This document shows positions 1 to 8,039 of a stretch of 64,000 bases of DNA, piece after piece; the stretch's first letter is position 1; each line of letters begins with the position of its first letter. Both the position numbers and the translations under genes were made by a program. A model generated the notes under the pieces. That model was not told the DNA's origin. It saw only the letters and a program-made list of their open reading frames with translations, and searched no databases. Source of the DNA: Pedobacter segetis (GTDB taxonomy: Bacteria; Bacteroidota; Bacteroidia; Sphingobacteriales; Sphingobacteriaceae); contig NZ_JAEHFY010000020.1 of the NCBI RefSeq assembly GCF_016623585.1, positions 28,383 to 92,382 on the forward strand. Reading direction: 5' to 3'.

Positions 1-2058
1 AGAGTTTCTCTTTACCGGGCGGCTGCTAATGTTTATTTGAGAAAGCATTCTTAAAGGGCTTTGTACTTCCATAAATTTTAAAAACAAAGGGTTTGTTCTT
101 AAATCTACAAAGGTGTTATAGCTTATATCTGCCATTTTGCTCAATAAAACTTTCTCGCTCTCATTCATTGTATTTTCTTTCTGTTTATCTAGAGCAGAAG
201 AAATACCAGCATGTATCAATTGTTCTAAATTATTGATTGAGGTTTGAAAAGTACCATAATGCGAACTTATTGTTTGCCCCTGAACCGTGATTTGGATTTG
301 TTTGTTAGCCACATCTTTACCAAATGAAGCATAAAACTTATGTGTTTTACCTCCACCTCTTGCTGGTGGGCCTCCTCTGCCATCAAAAAAGGCCAAATCA
401 ATCCCGTTTTTTCTAGAAACAGAGGTTAAAGTAAATTTTGCATAATATAAAGACCAGTTAGCCATTAAATAACCACCATCTTTTGTACTATCAGAAAAAC
501 CCAGCATAATAACCTGCCTATTTTTTCTGCGTTCTAAATGTTTTGAATAAATAGGGTGGCTATAAAGGCTTTGCATCACACTTTCAGCATCTTTTAAATC
601 GTCTATGGTTTCAAAAAGTGGTACAAAATCAATATCTAATTCGTCCATTTTCCATCCGCTCCATAAAAACAATTGCATCAGTTGCAATATATCGGATGCT
701 TTTTGGCAGTTGCTGATGATGAAACGATGGCAAGCTCTTTTTCCGTTGTTCTTTTGAAGGTCTTTAATCAGTCTAATAACATCCAAACTATCTTTACTAA
801 GGTCTTCAAATTTTTTATAGTCGATCAGTTCGGCGGCATTTAAAGGTATTGAAGAGATTTTATCGCTTTCGGATAGATCCATATATCTTTCGCTAATGCT
901 GCCTTTAATTTCGGGGTTCGTCATGCACTCTTCAAAAAGCCTCCTTAAAACCCTGCTATCTTGTCTAATATCCAAAGATGCGAAATGGCAGCCGAAAAGT
1001 TTCACTTTCCAAATCATATCGTCCACAATATCAACAAATAAGCTATCGTGATACTCTATTAAAACACGTTTAATATTTCTTAAATTCTCTAAAAGGTCTT
1101 CTTTATTATCGTAAACATTAACATTAGCCCTAAATGCATTATCATAAATGATGGTCTCTAAAATATCCATGTATTTCTCAACGCCATTAAATGTTACCCT
1201 GCGTTTCATGTTTTTAAAATCACGGTAGTAACACCTAAACAAAGCTTTCCTTAAAAAAGAAGAAACTTGATCGGTGGTTCCTGCGGTTACAAAAGGATTG
1301 CCATCCCTATCGCCGCCTGGCCAAAAACCTAGTTCTATTAAAGAATGGTTATCTAGGTTTAGGTTAAAAACATTTTCCAGGTTCCTATGCACATCCGAAG
1401 CTGTTTGGTATAAAATATTCTCCAAATACCAGGTTAGGCTGATTGCTTCATCTACGGGAGTAGGCTTTTTCTTCTTAAAAAACGGGGTTTTACCCAATTG
1501 TTGCAATAAAAGGTTGATGGCGTTAACATCATTTTCTTTTATGGCATCGGTCAAATCCGTCATGATGCCTAAAACAGGGCCAGGGTAAAACTGGGTGGGG
1601 TGAGCGGTTAACACCAACCTCAACTTAAATTCCTTTAAACAATCTTGTATCTTTTTATAAAGTACCTCGTCTTCTAAAGATTTATTCATCAATGTTTTTA
1701 ACGAAGTTGCTTCTTCTTGGGAACTGATTTTACTGAATGCGGCATCTTCAACGGCATCAAACAAAACCACTTGCCTTTCAATGTATTGGATAAACCTAAA
1801 CAACAGATCAGTAGTGTCTTGCTGTTTGGTTAAGCCCTTTTGCTGGGTAAAAAAAGATTCGATAATTTCATCTGGCTTTAACCTGTTTTCAATGCCTTTC
1901 TCGCAATGATCAAAGAAATAAGGCAGGGCAAGGCCTGTATTCTTAACGCTGTAAAATGGAAGGGTTAAGAATAAACTGTTATAAAGGTCAAATTTTGTTG
2001 TTACTTCATTTTTGAAAATGATATCTTTTGAATTGAGTTGTTTGTTTAGTTTCGACAT
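1..2058 (-). CDS. ppc: Phosphoenolpyruvate carboxylase, C-terminus cut by window edge
   Basis: Carboxylates phosphoenolpyruvate to oxaloacetate, the cytoplasmic anaplerotic step feeding the TCA cycle. The reading frame is open from the ATG at 2058 to the window start, about 686 residues, so some 170-200 C-terminal residues should lie outside. Family signatures are readable in order: the catalytic-histidine motif TAHPTQ near residue 210, GFWPGGDRDGNPFVT near 300, GFSDSTKDGGYL near 550 and the glycine loop FDGRGGPPARGGG near 590. These are the standard PEPC active-site elements. The start MSKLNKQ is followed by uninterrupted family-like sequence, and the region upstream is AT-rich. It is transcribed away from the tRNA-Ser and is not part of the island behind it. 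Confidence 0.95.
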   Translation of the reverse strand, partial: MSKLNKQLNSKDIIFKNEVTTKFDLYNSLFLTLPFYSVKNTGLALPYFFDHCEKGIENRLKPDEIIESFFTQQKGLTKQQDTTDLLFRFIQYIERQVVLFDAVEDAAFSKISSQEEATSLKTLMNKSLEDEVLYKKIQDCLKEFKLRLVLTAHPTQFYPGPVLGIMTDLTDAIKENDVNAINLLLQQLGKTPFFKKKKPTPVDEAISLTWYLENILYQTASDVHRNLENVFNLNLDNHSLIELGFWPGGDRDGNPFVTAGTTDQVSSFLRKALFRCYYRDFKNMKRRVTFNGVEKYMDILETIIYDNAFRANVNVYDNKEDLLENLRNIKRVLIEYHDSLFVDIVDDMIWKVKLFGCHFASLDIRQDSRVLRRLFEECMTNPEIKGSISERYMDLSESDKISSIPLNAAELIDYKKFEDLSKDSLDVIRLIKDLQKNNGKRACHRFIISNCQKASDILQLMQLFLWSGWKMDELDIDFVPLFETIDDLKDAESVMQSLYSHPIYSKHLERRKNRQVIMLGFSDSTKDGGYLMANWSLYYAKFTLTSVSRKNGIDLAFFDGRGGPPARGGGKTHKFYASFGKDVANKQIQITVQGQTISSHYGTFQTSINNLEQLIHAGISSALDKQKENTMNESEKVLLSKMADISYNTFVDLRTNPLFLKFMEVQSPLRMLSQINISSRPVKRNS

Positions 2059-2293
2059 GATGTGTGAAAATTACAAAATCTTTGTTAGTACACAAATAAA
2101 TAAAGAAAATATACCATTTTAAGTTTCAGACTAGTTAATAAATTATTGGCTTTTTAAAGTAAAACTTTAACAAATCATAAAATATAAAAAATTAATATTC
2201 TGATGGATAATAGATTACAGCATTCAACTAAAAAAAATCAATAATTATTCAAATAATATTTGCCAAAATGATTCGCTTTCGTACTTTTGCGGC

Positions 2294-2378
2294 GGAGAGC
2301 TGGCAGAGTGGTCGATTGCGACAGTCTTGAAAACTGTTGACTGTAACAGGTCCGGGGGTTCGAATCCCTCGCTCTCCG
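2294..2378 (+). tRNA. tRNA-Ser (anticodon UGA)
   Basis: A full cloverleaf can be drawn. The acceptor stem is GGAGAGC (2294-2300) with GCTCTCC (2371-2377) and discriminator G2378. The anticodon loop CTTGAAA presents TGA. A long variable arm is present, as expected for a class II serine tRNA. The T arm GGGGG/CCCTC closes the loop TTCGAAT. CCA is not encoded. It reads UCA and other UCN codons. It lies at the left edge of the defence island, and its 3' half is partly repeated at 2514. Confidence 0.96.
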
Positions 2379-2390
2379 CGTAATAATATT

Positions 2391-2426
2391 AAAAGCCTGT
2401 TAAATCGTTGATTTAGACAGGCTTTT
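2391..2426 (+). terminator. Intrinsic terminator after tRNA-Ser
   Basis: AAAAGCCTGT at 2391 pairs with ACAGGCTTTT ending at 2426. An inner TAAATC/GATTTA stem extends the hairpin across a one-base bulge around a short loop. The T-rich 3' side follows the tRNA directly. Confidence 0.75.
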
Positions 2427-2513
2427 ATGTTTAAGCTTTATTCTGCTAATTCATCAGCATCGCAAGTTATTACTATAAAAAACTGACAATCAAGTATTTT
2501 TGATACATTGTGA

Positions 2514-2526
2514 GTTCGAATCCCTC
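2514..2526 (+). repeat. Partial copy of tRNA-Ser 3' end (attachment-site-like)
   Basis: The 13 bases GTTCGAATCCCTC repeat exactly the T-arm region of the tRNA-Ser gene (2358-2370), then diverge. Such fragments are typical scars of integrases that target tRNA 3' ends. A looser match (GTTCGACTGTAATCCC, 8649-8664) lies beyond the island genes. No integrase is present in the window, so an att role is inferred only. Confidence 0.4.
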
Positions 2527-2543
2527 TCAGATTAACCTAATTT

Positions 2544-2725
2544 ATGAAACAAAAATCACGCATTAAAAAAAGCATCCAGGAAATTTAGAGCAGAGAATAG
2601 CTGATTTCCGTGCTCGAAATGAAGAGGAAAGAGAAAAAGCATTAGACGCTCTTATTGTAGATATCATCGTTCAAGCGACGTTGTAAGAATATTATGAAAT
2701 AACTGGAAGTACTGAAGGACGATAA
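2544..2725 (+). pseudogene. Decayed small ORF between tRNA-Ser and CBASS operon
   Basis: An ATG at 2544 opens MKQKSRIKKSIQEI and then hits a stop. The next reading frame continues as LEQRIADFRARNEEER and DALIVDIIVQATL, meets TAA, and resumes as EYYEITGSTEGR before TAA at 2723. One frameshift plus one nonsense change would restore a protein of about 60 residues, charged and probably helical. The family is not recognised. Its place next to tRNA-end sequence suggests debris from a mobile element. Confidence 0.45.
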
Positions 2726-2760
2726 ATTATCTAAGCAAAGAACATTTTATAGTCCAAGAT

Positions 2761-3585
2761 TTATATCTGCTCATCAACCTCTTCGCCTATATTTTTCAAA
2801 TAAGCGTTTAAGTTAATTGCAGGAATTGTCCCAATTGCTTGCTGTAAGTATCTCGTTAGCTGCATAAAGAAAGTTACAAATGAGTGGTCAGCCTCGCTAA
2901 ATTTCATCTTATTAAACTTCCGATTAGCATAAAATTTTAAATAGGCTTCCTGTCCAACTATTGTAATTTCTTCATTTGGGTTATAATCAATATAAAAACT
3001 ACCATAATCAGCGATACACCCTAAATCAACACTTTGGAGATTATCTAACGCTTTGATATGCTTTTCAATTGTATCATTATTCTTATGAGTGAAACCGTTA
3101 GTGCTGCAAAGAATTCCACCTATTATTTTTGTTAAGGGGCGGGGAGTAAATTTTGTGCCTCCGTTAATAAAGCTTGCAGCCTCTCTTTTTAGCACTCTTA
3201 CGCTTTCAATTTTTTCTCCTGCATATTCTATGTATGTTTTTTCTCCAACATTACCTTGTATATCAGGTTTTACTTCAAAAACTGCATATACTCCTTCTGC
3301 CGGAACATAGTAAAATCCATTCTGATTAAAGATAAAAGGAGTAAACCAATTGTCATATACAACAATATCCATTTGTTGGCTTGTATTGCCTTCGTGGTCT
3401 ATTACTATTGCTTTATCAACGCAATATCTGTTTGGTAAATATTTTCGCAACCATTCAATCCAAGCATTTTCTATCGCGTCGCCTTTAGAACCAGGATGGT
3501 CAATAAATTCTCTATTTGTATTTAGTTGGGCAGACATCTGGCGCTGCAACCCATTGAATAATTGTTTTAAATCGACTTTAGTCAT
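2761..3585 (-). CDS. DUF6602-type nuclease-like protein, putative CBASS effector
   Basis: Last gene of the CBASS-like operon, 274 residues from the preferred start MTKVDLK at 3585. A longer ORF reaches 3624, but that overlaps cap3 by 47 bases instead of 8. The N-terminal half resembles DUF6602 proteins from memory: HPGSKGDAIENAWIEWL, then SQQMDIVVYD, then VPAEGVYAVFEVK. Read as E39, D73 and E104-x-K106, these match the spacing of a PD-(D/E)xK nuclease core, which is inferred and not shown. The C-terminal half has no recognised motif. No membrane segment is visible. Its operon position makes it the best candidate for the toxic effector fired by the cyclic nucleotide. No separate nucleotide-sensing domain (such as SAVED) is recognisable, so activation is unexplained. 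Confidence 0.75.
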   Translation of the reverse strand: MTKVDLKQLFNGLQRQMSAQLNTNREFIDHPGSKGDAIENAWIEWLRKYLPNRYCVDKAIVIDHEGNTSQQMDIVVYDNWFTPFIFNQNGFYYVPAEGVYAVFEVKPDIQGNVGEKTYIEYAGEKIESVRVLKREAASFINGGTKFTPRPLTKIIGGILCSTNGFTHKNNDTIEKHIKALDNLQSVDLGCIADYGSFYIDYNPNEEITIVGQEAYLKFYANRKFNKMKFSEADHSFVTFFMQLTRYLQQAIGTIPAINLNAYLKNIGEEVDEQI

Positions 3586-4036
3586 ATTTATATAAGTTAT
3601 TTTCAAACCATACATAAAATCCAAAATCTACTGTGTTTTTGGAATATCCTATTATTAATAAAACAGGATTTGCAATGGAAGTATTTTTGTTATTAATAAT
3701 TGTATTTATTGCCGAAATATCTGTTGCGCTCGGGATGGGGCTATTATTCGGATGAGTATGCCATTCTCCGATGTAAATTTTTATCGGGGTGCCTGTATAA
3801 AATTCCGTAAATTCATTTTCAATTCCTTCTGTACTTCGTTCAAAAGAATATTTTGATGCTTGATATCTCTTTGGAAGCACAGTATCTGTAATGTGCAAAT
3901 GCCGGTTATCTTCGGAATAATACCCAATTAAAAATCCACCAAATTCTTTCTGGTAATGAGTTTTGCCAATTTCCAAAAGTTTATTCAGTAGTTCAGCTTC
4001 AAGGCTTAACCCTATTTTTTCTATTTTTAAAATCAA
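3578..4036 (-). CDS. cap3: JAB/JAMM isopeptidase, Cap3-like
   Basis: A 152-residue single-domain metalloprotease of the JAB/MPN family. The zinc signature is complete: E31 in KEFGGFLIGYY, H93-T-H95-P, S103 and D106 (HxH-x7-S-x2-D). In type II CBASS, Cap3 removes the CD-NTase from its conjugation targets and so counteracts Cap2. It overlaps the Cap2 gene by 4 bases (ATGA) and the DUF6602 gene by 8, so translation is probably coupled. Other bacterial JAB proteins occur without CBASS, but the E2-E1 and CD-NTase neighbours make Cap3 the best reading. Confidence 0.88.
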   Translation of the reverse strand: MILKIEKIGLSLEAELLNKLLEIGKTHYQKEFGGFLIGYYSEDNRHLHITDTVLPKRYQASKYSFERSTEGIENEFTEFYTGTPIKIYIGEWHTHPNNSPIPSATDISAINTIINNKNTSIANPVLLIIGYSKNTVDFGFYVWFENNLYKYD

Positions 4037-5703
4037 AATTCCTTTATACTAATGTTGAAGCAATTTGTATCATCCGTTTCAATGAAAAAATTTCGTAGTG
4101 TCTTTTCTTGCTCGAACTTTGTATTTATCTGTTTTATCGCTGCCTGTACAAGAACATTTATATCATTATATGAGGCTTTAAACGTCGGGCTCCAACATCC
4201 TGTAGGATTATGCAAGTCGTCAACATCAAACTTTAATATATTCCCAGCAAATTGAGAGATGATGAAATCATATCTGTTTTGTTCCGCAGCACACACCAAA
4301 TGTTTGGCGTGATTTGATATTGAAAGATTTAAGAGTGTTGACTTTATTTGTAGCTGACTTAACACATATAGCAAACCATTGTCAGCCGAGCAATCAATTA
4401 TAATATCATACTCTTCAAGATGTTTTTCCATTTCAGCTTTGATACCGGTATCTGCCAAGTGCGATTTAATGAAAAAATCAAAGGCTTCGGAATAATCATA
4501 TCCACCATTAATCGGCTCAAAGAAGGGAGAAATTAGACACAATTCGTTTATCAGATCATTGGTCTTATTTGTAATTCCTGTAAAGAAAGAATATTCTGAC
4601 CTGCAAACATTTTCCGGTTCTTTTACATCAAACTCAATAAAACCTAATCTGCGGCAACCACATCTTATCAATGTTTTGGCTAATATGCTTCCAACGGCTC
4701 CGATTCCAATAATCAATATTTTACTTTCAGTTATTCGCTCACTTAGTTTTCCTCTGCCAAAAAAGTATTTATAAGAACAGTTTCGGGTCATCGCCCAATG
4801 GATGGACCTATCTTCTTCAATCTTTGTAAGCCATTGCTTGTCTATTTTTTCGCCGTAGATAGGAAAGTTACCAATCTCAAGTATAATGGCCTGCCAATGA
4901 ATTTCTGTTTCAGAAATATTGTATCCTACAAATAAAGGAAGCGTTTTCCCATTCTCTTTTGCCAGTCTTTCTTCAACATTGTGTAGAAATTTTAAAAAAT
5001 CTTGTGGTAATGTCGTCTCAAAGTCTTTCCAATCATTAAAAACCCATCGTTGATTTTTACTTGGTGCATCTTTTAAGAAGACGAATAATGCGGTGCTTTG
5101 AGGCAGGTTTTTAAGTTGGAAATTCCAATCTACATCTACTATTTTTTTCCTATCCTTATTTAAGAAAGCTTGGAAAATACTGCTTTGAATATTCTCTTTA
5201 TAAAAAACCCCATTGTTCATTATTGAATAATCAACAAAGCCAAATTGGTTTTTATGAAAAGTATAATCTACTTCACTAAAGAAGTAAGCAAAATAATTTT
5301 CCTTGAATGCTTTTTGTGGTACAATTAAATGTTCATAATGAGTATCTGAATCTTTGTTGATGTAGTATTTCTTAATCCAAGCCTTTACAGATTCAATATC
5401 ATATATCAGTTTTTGGGACAAAACAGGAGTATGTGCCGTATGAATGCAGATGGCTCCATTCTGCATAATGTGTTTGTGTTCTATTAAATTATCATTAGAA
5501 AACTTAATAGTTTCAGTCTCGTGGCTTTTAAACGGATATTGAGGATGGATAGTAACATTGAATTCTAATGGCTGCATCAAACCGCCAACAAAAACTGTAA
5601 TACATCCCTCGATGTCAATTTTGCTTTGCTCAAATGGCTTTACAATTTTCACATCGGGGATGCCTTTTATCACTGTATTGATTTCATTTACTCTTTGGCT
5701 CAT
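4033..5703 (-). CDS. cap2: E2-E1 fusion ubiquitin-like transferase, Cap2-like
   Basis: A 556-residue two-part conjugation enzyme. Residues ~1-130 look like an E2 (UBC) domain with candidate catalytic Cys86 in NGAICIHTAH. A linker of ~200 residues follows. From ~325 comes a ThiF/E1 adenylation domain with the nucleotide loop IIGIGAVGS (333-338), the FDVKEPENVCRSE segment that supplies ATP-binding residues, and candidate E1 cysteine C503 in NPTGCWSP. In type II CBASS, Cap2 adenylates the C-terminus of the CD-NTase and attaches it to targets, priming the cyclase. The gene starts 5 bases after the CD-NTase stop. Bacterial E1/E2/JAB operons without CD-NTases exist, but here the cyclase is present. 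Confidence 0.9.
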   Translation of the reverse strand: MSQRVNEINTVIKGIPDVKIVKPFEQSKIDIEGCITVFVGGLMQPLEFNVTIHPQYPFKSHETETIKFSNDNLIEHKHIMQNGAICIHTAHTPVLSQKLIYDIESVKAWIKKYYINKDSDTHYEHLIVPQKAFKENYFAYFFSEVDYTFHKNQFGFVDYSIMNNGVFYKENIQSSIFQAFLNKDRKKIVDVDWNFQLKNLPQSTALFVFLKDAPSKNQRWVFNDWKDFETTLPQDFLKFLHNVEERLAKENGKTLPLFVGYNISETEIHWQAIILEIGNFPIYGEKIDKQWLTKIEEDRSIHWAMTRNCSYKYFFGRGKLSERITESKILIIGIGAVGSILAKTLIRCGCRRLGFIEFDVKEPENVCRSEYSFFTGITNKTNDLINELCLISPFFEPINGGYDYSEAFDFFIKSHLADTGIKAEMEKHLEEYDIIIDCSADNGLLYVLSQLQIKSTLLNLSISNHAKHLVCAAEQNRYDFIISQFAGNILKFDVDDLHNPTGCWSPTFKASYNDINVLVQAAIKQINTKFEQEKTLRNFFIETDDTNCFNISIKEF

Positions 5704-5708
5704 TATAA

Positions 5709-6683
5709 TTATCCAAAATTTAGTTTCGGTGGAGGGACTGGCATACCGCTGTTGGTTCCATATTGGTTAGTTTTAGACTCTTCCTTTTTAAACTTTGAAT
5801 TTTCAGGAAAATAGGTTTTCAAATTTTCGTCATTATCCCTAATCCTGTCAAGCATATTTTTCATATCATCCGATAGCTGTTGTTTTTCGTACGAAGTTAA
5901 AGTGTCGGCCAAATCATTAGAGCTATTACCTGGGTCTTTTAGTGTAAAGCTGTCCTTGGTTACGTTATCCCTAATATATTCTAAGACAGTTTCAAGTTTC
6001 TCCCAAATACTTCCGGTTATGGTTTTGTTATCAAATGCTTTAATAGTAATGAGTTCCAAAAAGAATGATTTTGTAGGATAATTATATTTAGTGTTTTTCC
6101 AAACTTTCAAAAGGCGTATAATTTTTCTTATTGAATCTTTTTCATCCGTAGCTCTGGTTTTAATGTTATTGATTTGAGCTTTGACATTAGTTTTAATACG
6201 TTCGCTTCCTGCATCGATATTCCCGTACTTGTAATACACATACAAGTTCAAATTTTCATTTTCCTTGTATTGGTCTTGAGATAACTCTCGTCCTGGGACA
6301 ACATCAATCTTAATTACGTCTCCATCACTATCTGCATAAAACTCCAGCCCAATTGAAACCTTTTGTTTTTTAACCTCGGCAACATCTTTGTATTTTTCGT
6401 AAAGGAAATCATAGACATCTTCATACATTTCTTTTAATGTTCCGCTGCAGCCAAAAGCATTACGTTTGAATGGAGACACCAAATCGAAATCGAATTTTGT
6501 GTTAATAGCGGTATTCTTGGCGTACGAACCGGAGTTAAACGGAGAGTAAATGTCGCTCTCGTATTTGTCTTCTAAGGCTTCTTTAACCTCGTTTTTCTTT
6601 TTGACGTATTTATCAAAAAGTGTTTCTTCTTTCGTTATTTGATGCGTCGAAATAACTGAATCTAAATGTTTGTTTTTATCCAT
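5709..6683 (-). CDS. CD-NTase (cyclic oligonucleotide synthase of CBASS)
   Basis: First gene of the operon, 324 residues. The nucleotidyltransferase core is visible: G52-S53 in NSGSYAKNT, the metal-binding pair D65-x-D67 in KFDFDLV, and the third aspartate D127 in VIKIDVVPGRE. Family enzymes sense infection and make cyclic di- or trinucleotides that activate an effector. The product here cannot be read from sequence. The protein ends in a flexible proline-rich tail (MPVPPPKLNFG) whose last residue is glycine, the type of end that Cap2 joins to targets. An AT-rich leader with a TAACTTTG box lies upstream. The clade was not assigned. Confidence 0.9.
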   Translation of the reverse strand: MDKNKHLDSVISTHQITKEETLFDKYVKKKNEVKEALEDKYESDIYSPFNSGSYAKNTAINTKFDFDLVSPFKRNAFGCSGTLKEMYEDVYDFLYEKYKDVAEVKKQKVSIGLEFYADSDGDVIKIDVVPGRELSQDQYKENENLNLYVYYKYGNIDAGSERIKTNVKAQINNIKTRATDEKDSIRKIIRLLKVWKNTKYNYPTKSFFLELITIKAFDNKTITGSIWEKLETVLEYIRDNVTKDSFTLKDPGNSSNDLADTLTSYEKQQLSDDMKNMLDRIRDNDENLKTYFPENSKFKKEESKTNQYGTNSGMPVPPPKLNFG

Positions 6684-6730
6684 TTTGTAATATTTAAAAA
6701 GTTACTGATGCATCTATAGGCATCCAAATA

Positions 6731-6738
6731 CAAAGTTA
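6731..6738 (-). promoter_or_regulatory. Possible -7 box of the CBASS operon
   Basis: On the minus strand the bases read TAACTTTG, a perfect TAnnTTTG Bacteroidetes -7 element, about 48 bases upstream of the CD-NTase start. No TTG is found at the usual 19-21 base spacing; the nearest upstream TTGs lie at 12 and 28 bases. The promoter may be weak or activator-dependent. The tandem TGTCAACCA repeats lie just upstream of it. Confidence 0.4.
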
Positions 6739-6758
6739 CAAAATGTATTCCAAATAAT

Positions 6759-6785
6759 AAATCTGTCAACCAAATCTGTCAACCA
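6759..6785 (+). repeat. Tandem 13-bp repeat, candidate operator
   Basis: AAATCTGTCAACC occurs twice head to tail (6759-6771, 6772-6784). The inner TGTCAACCA recurs a third time at 6898-6906, inside the promoter of the XRE-ImmA gene. The copies sit in the intergenic region shared by two divergent operons, one of which encodes a helix-turn-helix regulator. An operator for that regulator is therefore inferred. Confidence 0.5.
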
Positions 6786-6890
6786 GTTAGTTTTTACTTA
6801 AATTGTGAGATAATGCCCTTTTCTAACGCGTTTGCTGTATGTGAACTTTTGTCATAGTTACAACTGATGGCACAATACACCATAATACTA

Positions 6891-6921
6891 TTGCATTTGT
6901 CAACCAAAACAATTACCTTTG
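6891..6921 (+). promoter_or_regulatory. Bacteroidetes-type promoter of the XRE-ImmA gene
   Basis: TTG at 6891-6893 is followed after 20 bases by TACCTTTG at 6914-6921, matching the TTG / TAnnTTTG consensus. The predicted start of transcription is only about 10-15 bases before the ATG at 6942. This supports that start over the longer frame beginning at 6867. The third TGTCAACCA copy lies between the two boxes. Confidence 0.6.
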
Positions 6922-6941
6922 CGGTACAAAATCAATATACA

Positions 6942-8006
6942 ATGGAAACAAAAGCAATATTTGCGGAAAGATTTAAGTCAGCCCGTCTTATGAATGGTTT
7001 CTCATTGCAGGATTTGGCTGACGCTTTAGGTGGTACTTTATCACGTCAGGCGTTGCATCGTTACGAAAAAGGAGAAGTCATTCCTGATGCAGAAAAAATC
7101 AATTTGCTAAGCAAAGCACTTAATATAAGTCCTGATTATTTTTTCAGAACTACTAAAGTTGAATTTAGCGATATCGAATACAGAAAGCTAAGCAGAATGC
7201 CACAAAAAGATGTGGCAATCATCAATGAAACTACTAAAGAATATCTTTCACGCTACTTAGAATTAGAAGAAATTATCGGACTTCCTCATAGTTTTGATAA
7301 TCCTCTAAAAGATTTTGGAAAGGTTACTACTTATGAGCAGGTAAATAAAGCTGCTGAACTGTTAAGGAAGGAATGGTCTTTAGGCACTGGCCCAATATTC
7401 AATATCGTTGAACTTTTGGAAGATAAGAATATCAAAGTTGTAAAGTTAAGTGTGGACGAAGATTTCGATGGCTTACAGACTTTTGTTAACAAAACCATAC
7501 CTGTTGTAGCTTATAATGAAAGAAAGGCTAATAAGGCTGATAGAATACGTTTTACTTTGCTTCACGAGTTGGCTCATTTACTTTTAGTATTGGGTGATGT
7601 AACCGAAAAACAAAAGGAAACTTTATGCCATCAGTTCGCAGGAGCAATGCTACTTCCTGAAGAAGCTATTAAAGCAGAATTAGGTAACCACCGTACAAAG
7701 CTATCGACTTTAGAACTGGGTAATATCAAAAAACAATATGGCATTTCAATGCAGGCCATTGTGATGAGAGCAAAGGTTTGTGGTATTATCAATGACAATT
7801 ATACCAAACAATTCTTCTTTTTAATTAGACAGCAAAATTGGAAAGTAGATGAACCCGTAGAATATCAAGGAATTGAAGAGAGCAACCGCTTCGAACAATT
7901 ATTATTTAGAGCTTTGATTGAAGACCAGATTTCAATGTCAAAAGCCGCTTCATTATCTAATCAATCTTTGGCTGAATTTAAAAAACAGCATCAACCGATG
8001 TTTTAG
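6942..8006 (+). CDS. XRE-type regulator fused to ImmA/IrrE metallopeptidase
   Basis: A 354-residue protein with an N-terminal XRE helix-turn-helix (residues ~8-68; SLQDLADALGG, SRQALHRYEKG) and an ImmA/IrrE (COG2856, M78 peptidase) domain with the zinc motif H208-E-L-A-H212 near residue 210. Family members bind DNA through the HTH and cleave repressors or themselves on a stress signal. Some act as antitoxins. The start at 6942 was chosen because the longer frame from 6867 reads through the promoter. It is transcribed divergently from the CBASS-like operon and is followed 33 bases later by a PIN-domain gene, a known toxin-antitoxin pairing. It may also control the CBASS genes. Confidence 0.88.
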   Translation: METKAIFAERFKSARLMNGFSLQDLADALGGTLSRQALHRYEKGEVIPDAEKINLLSKALNISPDYFFRTTKVEFSDIEYRKLSRMPQKDVAIINETTKEYLSRYLELEEIIGLPHSFDNPLKDFGKVTTYEQVNKAAELLRKEWSLGTGPIFNIVELLEDKNIKVVKLSVDEDFDGLQTFVNKTIPVVAYNERKANKADRIRFTLLHELAHLLLVLGDVTEKQKETLCHQFAGAMLLPEEAIKAELGNHRTKLSTLELGNIKKQYGISMQAIVMRAKVCGIINDNYTKQFFFLIRQQNWKVDEPVEYQGIEESNRFEQLLFRALIEDQISMSKAASLSNQSLAEFKKQHQPMF

Positions 8007-8039
8007 TATTGATTCCCAAAGCCAAAAACTGTCAGGAGA

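Noticed and set aside
1274..1588. 104-codon ORF antisense to ppc
   Set aside because: It lies entirely within the conserved PEPC coding region and is a shadow frame.
3586..3624. Longer start of the DUF6602 gene
   Set aside because: The extra 13 residues lie inside cap3 and do not fit the family start; MTKVDLK at 3585 is preferred.
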